Shown: positions 1 to 5,530, numbered from the stretch's first letter. The stretch: DNA of 5,530 nt from Pseudomonadota bacterium (GCA_023437255.1 JAEZGR010000376.1:1-5530); one strand, 5' to 3'. Notes: generated by a model from the sequence alone, not told the origin. Numbers and translations: made by a program.

Positions 1-237
1 GCTGTACACCGCAGCAAGGGTCTGGCCCCCGGGCAGCGGCTTCTGGCCTGAGGCCACTTCGAGAAACTCGGGTGTGCGCAGCGCCGCTTCACTCAGGCCC
101 AGCATGGCCGCCACCTCGGTGTTGGCATGTAGAAGGCGCGGGTTGGTCAGCGGCTGTGGCGAGAGCAGCGTATGAAATCCGGCAGGCAGTCGGGAAAAAG
201 AGTTTTCGACCGTGAGGGTCTGAAGGTCATCGGTCAT
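1..237 (-). CDS. selO: Protein adenylyltransferase SelO (YdiU), N-terminal part, cut by window edge
   Basis: SelO is a pseudokinase-fold enzyme that transfers AMP from ATP to hydroxyl side chains of target proteins and is linked to redox homeostasis (family knowledge). The first 79 residues are visible. They begin MTDDLQTLTVENSFSRLP and continue with the family's conserved opening: an NSFxRLP segment (about residues 12-18), a PQPLTNPRLLHAN segment (about 28-40), AAMLGL and, at the edge, PGGQTLAAVYS, which in relatives directly precedes the S-G-H-Q-F-G motif. The nucleotide-binding and metal-binding residues lie outside the window. The start at 237 is supported by AGGA at 247-244 with a 6-base spacer, and no in-frame stop occurs before the edge. 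The DUF2069 gene lies 50 bases upstream on the same strand, so co-transcription is possible. Family assignment is strong; activity cannot be judged from this fragment. Confidence 0.92.
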   Translation of the reverse strand, partial: MTDDLQTLTVENSFSRLPAGFHTLLSPQPLTNPRLLHANTEVAAMLGLSEAALRTPEFLEVASGQKPLPGGQTLAAVYS

Positions 238-243
238 ATCGGA

Positions 244-247
244 TCCT
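244..247 (-). promoter_or_regulatory. Ribosome-binding site of selO
   Basis: AGGA on the minus strand, 6 bases before the ATG at 237-235. It is one of the few clear Shine-Dalgarno matches in the window and fixes the selO start. Confidence 0.6.
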
Positions 248-261
248 GTTGTGCGCTGCTT

Positions 262-284
262 GCGGTGCGGGGCACCGGCACCGC
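262..284 (-). other. GC-rich hairpin between DUF2069 gene and selO
   Basis: GCGGTGC (262-268) is perfectly complementary to GCACCGC (278-284), giving a 7-bp stem with a 9-base loop. A tandem duplication GGCACC-GGCACC (271-282) also allows an alternative 5-bp stem, GGTGC (264-268) with GCACC (272-276), and a 3-base loop. The element sits just after the DUF2069 stop and about 15 bases before the selO Shine-Dalgarno. No T-run follows on the minus strand, so it is not a standard intrinsic terminator. It may be a processing or attenuation structure, or chance in GC-rich DNA. Confidence 0.4.
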
Positions 285-287
285 CAG

Positions 288-671
288 TTATGACGCCTTG
301 CCGACGCGCGCCGCCTTGGCGGCCCGTTTGGCCGGCCGGCAGTAAAGGATGGCACTGACGTAGAACACCAGGGAAAGGGCAATTTCCACGCCGGCCAACG
401 CCGCCGACAGCGGGTTGGTGTCGGACCATGCCCGCATCACACCTTCCATGAACCACAGCAAGATGAACATGGAGGCCCACTGCATGGTGTACAGGTTACC
501 TTTGAGAACGCCGCGCAGTGGCAGCAGCAGCGGCAGCGCCTTGAGCGCCAGCCAGTATCCGCCCGGGGTGATGGGGGCGAGCCAGATTTCCCAGACGACG
601 CACAATACGAACAGCGCGATCAGCGCGCCGGCGGCGACCCGCCGCCATAAAGGATTGAGAGGGGTTGTCAT
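288..671 (-). CDS. DUF2069 family small integral membrane protein
   Basis: This 127-residue protein has about four hydrophobic segments: residues 12-32, 38-53, 63-80 and 88-110. The tail from residue 111 on is short and basic (CRPAKRAAKAARVGK), so it is probably cytoplasmic. The WEIWLAPITPGGYWLALKALPLLLPLRG stretch (about 27-53) and the later MQWASMFILLWFMEG stretch (about 63-77) are what I recognise as the DUF2069 pattern; function is unknown. I chose the ATG at 671 because the hydrophobic core starts soon after it and it begins MTTPLNPLWRR, as relatives do. An in-frame ATG at 713 would add 14 residues and run into the divergent yihY gene. No clear ribosome-binding site precedes 671. A CATAAT box at 683-678 sits so close that a leaderless or very short-leader transcript is possible. 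selO lies 50 bases downstream on the same strand. Confidence 0.82.
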   Translation of the reverse strand: MTTPLNPLWRRVAAGALIALFVLCVVWEIWLAPITPGGYWLALKALPLLLPLRGVLKGNLYTMQWASMFILLWFMEGVMRAWSDTNPLSAALAGVEIALSLVFYVSAILYCRPAKRAAKAARVGKAS

Positions 672-682
672 GCTGGTATTAT
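655..682 (+). promoter_or_regulatory. Sigma70-type promoter for the yihY-CBS unit
   Basis: TTGAGA (655-660, five of six to the -35 consensus) and TATTAT (677-682, five of six to the -10 consensus) are separated by 16 bases. The expected transcription start is near 689, about 20 bases before the yihY start codon. The -35 box lies inside the first codons of the divergent DUF2069 gene. This is inferred from sequence match only. Confidence 0.55.
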
Positions 683-683
683 G
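678..683 (-). promoter_or_regulatory. Possible -10 box for the DUF2069-selO unit
   Basis: CATAAT read on the minus strand (five of six to TATAAT), almost exactly overlapping the plus-strand -10 box. No good -35 element is found 16-18 bases upstream. The predicted transcription start would be at about 671, the first base of the DUF2069 ATG, which implies a leaderless message if the box is real. Weak evidence. Confidence 0.25.
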
Positions 684-711
684 ACCCGAAAAAACGGGCG
701 GCTGAGTGGCC

Positions 712-1989
712 ATGCATGGGCTGAACAAATCAAGAAACGACTGGCGGGCGACAGCAGGCACAGCATGGACAGTGCTGAAATATGCGCTGCGCCGCGCCGA
801 GGAAAAGAAACTGACCCAGGTGGCGGCGAGCCTCACCTACACCACGGTGCTCGGCCTCGTGCCGCTGCTTGCGGTGGTGTTGGCTCTGTTCACGGCCTTC
901 CCTCTGTTCGCCGACTTTCGTGTGGCACTTGAAGCATTTCTGACCAACAGCCTCATGCCCGAGGTCGTGTCAGAAAGCGTCATGTCATACCTGAACCAGT
1001 TCGCCTCGAAGGCCTCGGGCCTCACGACGATCGGCGGTCTGGTGCTGATCGTCACCTCGGTCATGCTTTTTCGCACGATCGACGATGCCTTCAACGACAT
1101 CTGGCAGGTCGAGACCCGTCGGCCGCTGCGCCAGCGCATGCTGGTGTACTGGGCCCTGCTTTCGCTGGGCCCCATATTGGTGGGCGCCAGCCTCTGGGCG
1201 CTGACCATGGTGGCGCGCGAGTCCATGGGGCTGATCGGCGAAATGAACGAAGCCGCCGAGGTGTCGCTGTCGTTCATCCCGCTGGCGCTGACAGGCGTCG
1301 GCTTCTCGGCCATGTTCCTGTTCGTCCCGAACCGCCGCGTGCGCTGGAAGGACGCGACAATCGGCGGCTTTCTGACCGCTTTCATTCTTGAGCTGCTGCG
1401 GGTCGGCATTGCCTACTACCTGACCCGCTTCCCCTCGTACACCATCATCTACGGCGCATTCGCCACGATCCCCATCTTCCTGCTCTGGATGTACATGTCG
1501 TGGCTGGTGATATTGCTCGGCGCCACCATCACGGCGCTCCTGCCTGCCCTGCGGCAACGCCGCTGGGCACAGCAACATTACGTAGGCGCGAACTTCGTCG
1601 ACAGCATCCGGGTGTTGCAGCTGCTGTGGCAGGCGCGAACCGCACCCACGCCGGGCCAGGCCGTCGAACACCTGTGCGTGAGCCTGGGCCTGCACCAAGA
1701 CGAGCTCGACAATGTTCTGCATGCGCTGAAGCGGCTGGGCTATGTGGTGAACACCCAGGACGACGAGACCGAACTCTGGGTGATGGCCTGCGATCCGCAT
1801 CACGCCACCCTGCAACCGCTCATAGACGCCTGGCTGCTCGATACGCAGCAACCGGGGTTGGCTTGCACGCCCCGCCTGGTGCAGGCGGTATCGCGCTCAA
1901 TGGCAGGCGAAACGGTACGTCTCGACTCGCTTTTTGCCGAGCCCGGCCACTACCACAATGTATCGCCTTCAGGCACAATAGATCAGTGA
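712..1989 (+). CDS. YihY/BrkB family (UPF0761) inner-membrane protein with C-terminal winged-helix-like domain
   Basis: A 425-residue protein of the YihY/BrkB family, formerly mislabelled ribonuclease BN; its molecular role is not established (possibly transport or envelope-related). After a basic N-terminus comes the family motif KLTQVAASLTYTTVLGLVPLLAV (about residues 33-55), then hydrophobic segments near 42-64, 103-121, 144-168, 185-205, 216-238 and 244-273. Family signatures include FRTIDDAFNDIW (about 120-131), VPNRRVRWKDATIGG (about 205-219) and TRFPSYTIIYGAFATIPIFLLWMYMSW (about 238-264). Residues from about 280 are soluble; FVDSIRVLQLLWQA through LDNVLHALKRLGYV (about 295-346) looks like a winged helix. 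I use the ATG at 712; a GTG at 706, in frame, would add two residues, and neither start has a strong Shine-Dalgarno (only GGGCGG at 696-701). A plausible promoter lies at 655-682. The CBS gene follows after 27 bases, probably in one operon. Confidence 0.93.
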   Translation: MHGLNKSRNDWRATAGTAWTVLKYALRRAEEKKLTQVAASLTYTTVLGLVPLLAVVLALFTAFPLFADFRVALEAFLTNSLMPEVVSESVMSYLNQFASKASGLTTIGGLVLIVTSVMLFRTIDDAFNDIWQVETRRPLRQRMLVYWALLSLGPILVGASLWALTMVARESMGLIGEMNEAAEVSLSFIPLALTGVGFSAMFLFVPNRRVRWKDATIGGFLTAFILELLRVGIAYYLTRFPSYTIIYGAFATIPIFLLWMYMSWLVILLGATITALLPALRQRRWAQQHYVGANFVDSIRVLQLLWQARTAPTPGQAVEHLCVSLGLHQDELDNVLHALKRLGYVVNTQDDETELWVMACDPHHATLQPLIDAWLLDTQQPGLACTPRLVQAVSRSMAGETVRLDSLFAEPGHYHNVSPSGTIDQ

Positions 1990-2004
1990 ATCCCAATCGG
2001 GACC

Positions 2005-2009
2005 GGGAG
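2005..2009 (+). promoter_or_regulatory. Ribosome-binding site of the CBS-domain gene
   Basis: GGGAG, 7 bases before the ATG at 2017, inside the 27-base gap after the yihY stop. It fixes the start codon and suggests efficient independent translation within a shared transcript. Confidence 0.6.
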
Positions 2010-2016
2010 AACGAAT

Positions 2017-2472
2017 ATGTTGAAAGTCAGTGAAATCTTGCGGGTCAAGGGCAATACGCTCTACACCGCTACCCCCGACACGTCCATACAAGACGCCATC
2101 GACTGCATGTCCGAACAAGACATCGGTTCGCTCGTCATCATGGAACACGGGCAGCTGGCCGGCATGCTCACCTTCCGTGAAATCATCAGCTACCTGCATC
2201 GCGCCAAGGGCAATGTGGGCGACTACACCGTGCGCAGCATCATGGACGACGCCCCGGTCAGTGTTTCGCCGAACACGGGGTTCGAAGAAGTGCAGCGCCT
2301 CATGCTCGAAAAACACGCCCGCTACATTCCCGTCATGGATGGCCCCACCCTGCTGGGTGTGATTTCGTTCTACGACATGGCCGCGGCCATTGTGGCCGCG
2401 CAGGCCTTCGAGAACACCATGCTCAAGGCCTATATCCGCGACTGGCCAGGCGACGACCAGGCCTCGGCGTAA
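2017..2472 (+). CDS. Stand-alone tandem CBS-domain protein
   Basis: A 151-residue soluble protein made almost entirely of two CBS domains (a Bateman module). CBS1 covers about residues 5-62: VSEILR, then SIQDAIDCMSEQDIGSLVIME, GQLAGMLTFREIISYL. CBS2 covers about 72-128: VRSIMDDAPVSVSPNTGFEEVQRLMLEKHARYIPVMDG, TLLGVISFYDMAAAIV. The (G)xLTFREI and GVISFYDM ends correspond to the usual adenosine-ligand-contacting G-x-(I/V/L)-(S/T)-x-x-D/E region. Such modules bind AMP, ATP, S-adenosylmethionine or similar ligands and act as energy or ligand sensors, but the ligand here cannot be read from sequence. There is no catalytic or DNA-binding domain. The gene follows yihY by 27 bases with its own ribosome-binding site, which hints at a shared transcript and perhaps control of the membrane protein. 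It converges on dusA with 3 bases between the stop codons. Confidence 0.94.
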   Translation: MLKVSEILRVKGNTLYTATPDTSIQDAIDCMSEQDIGSLVIMEHGQLAGMLTFREIISYLHRAKGNVGDYTVRSIMDDAPVSVSPNTGFEEVQRLMLEKHARYIPVMDGPTLLGVISFYDMAAAIVAAQAFENTMLKAYIRDWPGDDQASA

Positions 2473-2475
2473 GTT

Positions 2476-3501
2476 TCAGGCCTGTGCGTGGGGCGCCAGT
2501 TCACCCCAGGCACGCTCTAGCAGACCCGGGTCGTTCGCAGCCAGCAGGCCAGAATCCGACAGCATGCGCCGCCAGCGACGCGCCCCTGAGCGCCCGCTCT
2601 GCCACCCCAACATGCCCTTGATCACCATGCGCAGCGGCACACCCGCCGCTGTCTGGCGCTGCGCGTACTCGGTCATGGCCTGCAGCACCTGCGTGTCATC
2701 GGGCTCTGACGCGATCTGCCCCAGCGCCACCGACATCGCCGACAATACCCCCGGCGTATGCCACGCCGCGCGCCCCACCATCACGCCATGAAACGACTCA
2801 AGGGCCTCGACGCACTGCGCGGGCTGCGCCAGACCGCCGTTCAGCACAAAGATGGCATCGGGGAAATCAGCCACGAGCCGGGCCGCCGTGTCGTAACGCA
2901 GCGGCGGGATTTCACGATTGTGCTTGGGGCTCAGGCCCTTCAGCACCGCGTTGCGGGCGTGCACGATGAACACGCGGCAGCCGGTGTCGTGAATGCGGCC
3001 TACAAAGTCACGCACGAAATCGTAGGACTCGTTGTAGTCGAGCCCCAGGCGATGCTTGACCGTGACAGGCACCGAGACTGCGTCCTGCATGGCCTTGATG
3101 CAGTCAGCCACGAGCGCCGGCTCGGCCATCAGGCACGCCCCAAAGGCGCCCTTCTGCACCCGCTCCGAGGGGCAGCCGCAATTCAGATTGATCTCGTCGT
3201 AGCCCCACCGCTCGCCCAGGCGTGCCGCCTGCGCCAGATCGGTGGGCTCGCTGCCGCCCAACTGCAGGGCAACAGGGTGTTCGGCGGCGTCGAAATCCAG
3301 GTGCCGCGGAACGTCGCCGTGCATGAGGGCACCCGTGGTGATCATTTCGGTGTAAAGGCGTGCATGTGGGGCCAGCAGACGGTGAAAATACCGGCAATGG
3401 CGATCGGTCACGTCGATCATCGGCGCCACGCAAAGGCGCCAGTCGTCGGGCTTGAGCGCGCCCTTGCAGGCGGATTCGGCAGTTTCTGAAAAGCGGGTCA
3501 T
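2476..3501 (-). CDS. dusA: tRNA-dihydrouridine(20/20a) synthase DusA
   Basis: DusA is a cytoplasmic FMN- and NADPH-dependent enzyme that reduces uridine to dihydrouridine at positions 20 and 20a in the tRNA D-loop. The 341-residue protein is close to the usual length. The TIM barrel opens with [16 protein letters not shown] (about residues 24-39) and TEMITTGAL (51-59). The catalytic loop [20 protein letters not shown] (about 106-125) holds the proton-donating cysteine Cys110, just before Pro111. FMN-contacting positions expected in the family are Lys149 in VTVKHRLG, His181 in IVHAR and the NGG motif at 221-223. [12 protein letters not shown] (239-250) is also typical. The spacing and the SERVQ sequence favour DusA over DusB or DusC. 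The ATG at 3501 lacks a visible Shine-Dalgarno, and no better start precedes the conserved core. The gene is divergent from thrB and convergent with the CBS gene, so it is probably monocistronic. Confidence 0.96.
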   Translation of the reverse strand: MTRFSETAESACKGALKPDDWRLCVAPMIDVTDRHCRYFHRLLAPHARLYTEMITTGALMHGDVPRHLDFDAAEHPVALQLGGSEPTDLAQAARLGERWGYDEINLNCGCPSERVQKGAFGACLMAEPALVADCIKAMQDAVSVPVTVKHRLGLDYNESYDFVRDFVGRIHDTGCRVFIVHARNAVLKGLSPKHNREIPPLRYDTAARLVADFPDAIFVLNGGLAQPAQCVEALESFHGVMVGRAAWHTPGVLSAMSVALGQIASEPDDTQVLQAMTEYAQRQTAAGVPLRMVIKGMLGWQSGRSGARRWRRMLSDSGLLAANDPGLLERAWGELAPHAQA

Positions 3502-3511
3502 GGGCGCTATT

Positions 3512-3540
3512 TTCGCATGCTGCGCAAGGTGGTCTAAAAT
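3512..3540 (+). promoter_or_regulatory. Sigma70-type promoter for thrB
   Basis: TTCGCA (3512-3517, four of six to TTGACA) and TAAAAT (3535-3540, five of six to TATAAT) with the ideal 17-base spacer. The predicted transcription start is near 3547, giving a leader of about 100 bases to the thrB start. It starts 11 bases upstream of the divergent dusA start codon. Sequence match only. Confidence 0.55.
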
Positions 3541-3546
3541 TCAGCG

Positions 3547-3650
3547 GGCCTGCCGGCCTGCCCGGCTTCGAGCGCCCGAACAAGAACGCCCCCAGACGTC
3601 TTCGCGGCGCAGCCGCCACACCCTGCCCATCAAAGCAAACACACTCATCC
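3547..3650 (+). promoter_or_regulatory. Predicted thrB 5' leader with two small hairpins
   Basis: The stretch between the predicted thrB transcription start and the start codon is GC-rich at first. It contains a hairpin GCCGG (3552-3556) / CCGGC (3562-3566) with a 5-base loop, a palindrome AGACGTCT (3594-3601), and a hairpin GCGGC (3604-3608) / GCCGC (3612-3616) with a 3-base loop. The last 30 or so bases are rich in A and C and unstructured, with no Shine-Dalgarno. I see no peptide rich in threonine or isoleucine codons and no T-run terminator, so classic thr attenuation is not supported. No known riboswitch is recognised. Confidence 0.3.
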
Positions 3651-4619
3651 ATGGCCGTATTCACCCCTGTCAGCCCGGAGGACGCCCGTGAACTGTTGCA
3701 ACGCTACGAACTGGGAGAACTGGTTTCGCTGCGTGGCATTACCGCTGGCATTGAGAACACCAACTATTTCCTGAATACCACGGCTGGTGAGTATGTACTG
3801 ACCCTGTTTGAGGTGCTGACGGCCGAGCAACTGCCTTTCTACATTGAATTGATGGGTCACCTGGCCGAGCGCGGCGTACCCGTTCCGCACCCGCAACGCA
3901 TGCGCGACGGGCAGCGGCTCACCACGCTGCACGGCAAACCCACCGCGATCGTCACCCGGCTGACGGGTGGCTATGAGCCCGACCCAGGCCCGCTGCACTG
4001 TGCACTGGCCGGCGAAACGCTGGCTCGCATGCACCTGGCGGCTGCCGATTTTTCCATTCATCAGCCCAACCTGCGGGGTCTGCCCTGGTGGCAGAAGACT
4101 GTTCCGCAGGTTCTGCCGTTTCTCGATGAGTCGCAGGCCGAGATGCTGCGCAGCACGCTGGCGGAACAGACCGGGTTCGCGGCATCGCCCATCTACGCCC
4201 GCCTGCCCTCCGGCCCCGCGCACTGCGACCTCTTTCGCGACAACGTGCTGTTCGACGGTACCTACGAAACGCCGCGCATGGGCGGCATCATCGACTTCTA
4301 TTTCGCCGGCTGCGACACCTGGCTTTTTGATGTGGCCGTGAGTGTGAACGACTGGTGCATCGAGCGCGAAACCGGTGCTTTTCTTGACGACCGACTGCAG
4401 GCCTGGCTCAAGGCCTATGCCGCCGTGCGCCCGTTCACCGACGAAGAGCGCGAGGTGTGGCCGATCATGCTGCAGGCGGCAGCCGTGCGATTCTGGATTT
4501 CGCGCCTGTACGACTATTTCCTGCCGCGTCCTGCTCAGACGCTCAAACCGCACGACCCGCGGCACTTCGAACGGATCCTGCGCCTGCGCCGTCAGAACGC
4601 CGCGCCGCGCCTGCCGTGA
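3651..4619 (+). CDS. thrB: Homoserine kinase, kinase-fold (APH-like) type II
   Basis: It phosphorylates L-homoserine with ATP to O-phospho-L-homoserine, the substrate of threonine synthase, in the cytoplasm. The 322-residue protein belongs to the aminoglycoside-phosphotransferase-like ThrB found in many proteobacteria, not the GHMP-kinase ThrB of E. coli. The N-lobe carries [26 protein letters not shown] (about residues 29-54), including the family-typical GIENTNYF. The catalytic loop is [11 protein letters not shown] (191-201) with the likely catalytic base Asp193 and metal ligand Asn198. [12 protein letters not shown] (211-222) supplies the Mg-binding Asp215 in the DFG-like position. The start at 3651 (MAVFTPVS) matches the conserved family start, although no Shine-Dalgarno is visible. 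A promoter lies at 3512-3540. It is not next to hom or thrC. A membrane-protein gene begins at or just after its stop, so the two are probably co-transcribed. Confidence 0.95.
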   Translation: MAVFTPVSPEDARELLQRYELGELVSLRGITAGIENTNYFLNTTAGEYVLTLFEVLTAEQLPFYIELMGHLAERGVPVPHPQRMRDGQRLTTLHGKPTAIVTRLTGGYEPDPGPLHCALAGETLARMHLAAADFSIHQPNLRGLPWWQKTVPQVLPFLDESQAEMLRSTLAEQTGFAASPIYARLPSGPAHCDLFRDNVLFDGTYETPRMGGIIDFYFAGCDTWLFDVAVSVNDWCIERETGAFLDDRLQAWLKAYAAVRPFTDEEREVWPIMLQAAAVRFWISRLYDYFLPRPAQTLKPHDPRHFERILRLRRQNAAPRLP

Positions 4620-4627
4620 GCGCCGCC

Positions 4628-5386
4628 ATGCAAGCAGCCATTCTTCCCATCAACGCCGGCTGGTTCTGGATCTACGGAGGCTATCGCATCTGCCGCAGCC
4701 AGCCACTCGCCATGTTCTTCTGGAGCATGACGCTGGGCATGCTCATCACCCTGAGCTACCTCGTGCCGCTGTTCGGCCAAATGGCGCTGATCATCGCAAC
4801 GCCCAGCTTCACCTTCATGACGCTGTCGGCGTGCCGCCGAATTGACGCCGGCCAGCCCATGCAGCTGGGCATGTGGTCGCAGCCCCTGCGCGATTCCAAG
4901 GTTCGAAAGCGGCTGTTCGTGCTCGGATTTGCCTACCTCGCCAGCTGCCTCGCGGGCGGGCTCATTGCCACCCTGCCATTTCTCGACGGCCTGACCGCCG
5001 CCATTCAGGCGCCCCAGCTCGACGAGCTCGCACTGCTGAAGGCCATACAGGGGCCGATGTTCACGTTCGGCGTGCTGTATCTGGTCATTTCGATGCTCTT
5101 CTGGCATGCGCCCGCACTGATTGGCTGGCACGACGTTCCGCTCGGTCAGGCGCTGTTTTTCTCGATGGTGGCCTGCTGGCGCAACAAATGGGCGTTCCTG
5201 CTGTACGGTATCAGTTGGGCCGCCATCTTCTTCGGCATTCAGATGGCCGGTTCGCTGCTGGTGGCCATGGGGCTTTCAGCCACGGTGCTGCAACTGATAT
5301 TGATGCCGGTGAATATCGCAGTCACCGCCGTGCTGTACGCAAGCTTCTACCCTGCCTACGTGAGCGTCTTCAGATCCGCTGAATGA
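4628..5386 (+). CDS. Multi-spanning membrane protein, probably BPSS1780 family
   Basis: A 252-residue hydrophobic protein of unknown function. It opens with [23 protein letters not shown] (about residues 9-31), an amphipathic GWxW-type start followed by a short basic patch, which I associate with the BPSS1780-type family of beta-proteobacterial membrane proteins. About six transmembrane segments follow: roughly 27-49, 51-69, 97-118, 142-165, 187-210 and 216-243. A conserved-looking [33 protein letters not shown] region (about 158-190) links segments four and five. I use the ATG at 4628; GTGAG at 4616-4620 lies a suitable 7 bases upstream. A GTG at 4616, overlapping the thrB stop as GTGA, would add four residues and is the alternative. 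It is probably translated with thrB, but no role in threonine synthesis is implied. Its 3' end overlaps the convergent thiolase gene by 17 bases. The family call is moderate; the gene itself is secure. Confidence 0.72.
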   Translation: MQAAILPINAGWFWIYGGYRICRSQPLAMFFWSMTLGMLITLSYLVPLFGQMALIIATPSFTFMTLSACRRIDAGQPMQLGMWSQPLRDSKVRKRLFVLGFAYLASCLAGGLIATLPFLDGLTAAIQAPQLDELALLKAIQGPMFTFGVLYLVISMLFWHAPALIGWHDVPLGQALFFSMVACWRNKWAFLLYGISWAAIFFGIQMAGSLLVAMGLSATVLQLILMPVNIAVTAVLYASFYPAYVSVFRSAE

Positions 5387-5530
5387 TCGTGGCGGTGGCC
5401 ATGCCGTGGCCGATGCACATCACCTGCAGACCCAGCTCGCCGCCCTGATGCTCGCGGCCGGCGCGCATCGTGGCCATGCGACCGGCACCCGTGGCTCCCC
5501 GCGGGTGGCCCTGGGCGATGGCACCCCCCC
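5370..5530 (-). CDS. Thiolase family protein (acetyl-CoA acyltransferase-like), C-terminal part, cut by window edge
   Basis: The last 52 residues and the stop codon are visible. They contain the thiolase C-terminal signatures: [14 protein letters not shown] (residues 1-14 of the fragment), whose GHP histidine activates the nucleophilic cysteine, and [15 protein letters not shown] (36-50), whose cysteine is the second catalytic (acid/base) cysteine in the CxG motif. Thiolases catalyse reversible Claisen condensation or thiolytic cleavage of acyl-CoA. Whether this is a biosynthetic acetoacetyl-CoA thiolase or a degradative 3-ketoacyl-CoA thiolase cannot be told from the tail. The usual CxGGG is CIGHG here, a subgroup-like variation rather than loss of the cysteine. 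The 3' end overlaps the convergent membrane-protein gene by 17 bases. The N-terminal active-site cysteine lies outside the window. Confidence 0.9.
   Translation of the reverse strand, partial: GGAIAQGHPRGATGAGRMATMRAGREHQGGELGLQVMCIGHGMATATIIQRI

Noticed and set aside
685..698. CCCG-A6-CGGG inverted repeat as an intrinsic terminator
   Set aside because: The stem is only 4 bp, no T-run follows the closing arm on either strand, and it sits in a divergent 5' region where no transcript should end.
672..713. Upstream in-frame ATG (713) for the DUF2069 gene
   Set aside because: It would extend the protein with non-conserved residues into the divergent yihY start region and over both promoter boxes. 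The ATG at 671 fits the family start better.
985..1851. Open frame of 288 codons on the minus strand opposite yihY
   Set aside because: Its composition is very rich in Q, H, R and G with no hydrophobic core or motif. It mirrors the codon bias of the recognisable YihY gene.
2758..3489. Open frame of 243 codons on the plus strand opposite dusA
   Set aside because: It is antisense to well-conserved DusA sequence, including the catalytic loop, with no recognisable domain and no ribosome-binding site.
3645..4565. Long open frame (306 codons) on the minus strand opposite thrB
   Set aside because: It is fully antisense to a gene with intact catalytic motifs, its residues are an R/Q/G/H-rich mix typical of GC-rich shadow frames, and no domain is recognisable.
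5524..5530. Run of seven C at the window end as a phase-variable tract
   Set aside because: It encodes the conserved glycine pair before AIA in the thiolase motif, is in frame, and is cut by the edge, so length and variability cannot be judged.
1..5530. Mobile element, defence island, CRISPR array, tRNA or riboswitch
   Set aside because: I saw no long terminal repeats, transposase or integrase motifs, spaced direct repeats, cloverleaf-like segments or known aptamer patterns. All stretches over 150 bases are covered by recognisable genes.

Overview
The window looks like an ordinary chromosomal housekeeping segment from a GC-rich betaproteobacterium, most likely Burkholderiales and perhaps the Alcaligenaceae/Bordetella neighbourhood. 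The assignment rests on protein character: a long YihY/BrkB membrane protein with a soluble winged-helix-like tail, a kinase-fold (type II) homoserine kinase, a small DUF2069 membrane protein and a BPSS1780-like membrane protein. It comes from recognising families by eye, not from a database search. Coding density is very high, and I see no transposase, integrase, phage gene, tRNA, rRNA or CRISPR array.

Layout from left to right: (1) The 5' end of selO (protein AMP-transferase) lies on the minus strand and is cut by the left edge. Upstream of it, on the same strand, is a 127-residue DUF2069 membrane protein, so the two may form a transcription unit. (2) A 40-base divergent region (672-711) holds a good sigma70-like promoter for the plus strand. 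(3) A plus-strand pair follows: a YihY/BrkB inner-membrane protein and, 27 bases later, a stand-alone tandem-CBS-domain protein. (4) dusA (tRNA-dihydrouridine synthase A) is on the minus strand and converges on the CBS gene with only 3 bases between the stop codons. (5) A 149-base divergent region (3502-3650) contains a clear promoter-like element and a roughly 100-base leader for thrB. (6) A plus-strand pair follows: thrB (homoserine kinase) and a six-helix membrane protein of BPSS1780 type, beginning at or within 9 bases of the thrB stop. (7) The 3' end of a thiolase lies on the minus strand, overlaps the membrane-protein gene tail to tail by 17 bases, and is cut by the right edge.

The genes do not form one pathway. 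The functions are threonine biosynthesis (ThrB), tRNA modification (DusA), protein AMPylation (SelO), acyl-CoA metabolism (thiolase) and three membrane proteins of uncertain role. The best functional hypothesis is that the adenine-nucleotide-binding CBS protein works with, or is co-regulated with, the YihY membrane protein. I found no convincing sign of a new multi-gene system. The points worth a second look are regulatory or architectural: overlapping divergent promoters, a long structured thrB leader without a visible ribosome-binding site, tight or overlapping convergent gene ends, and competing hairpins before selO.
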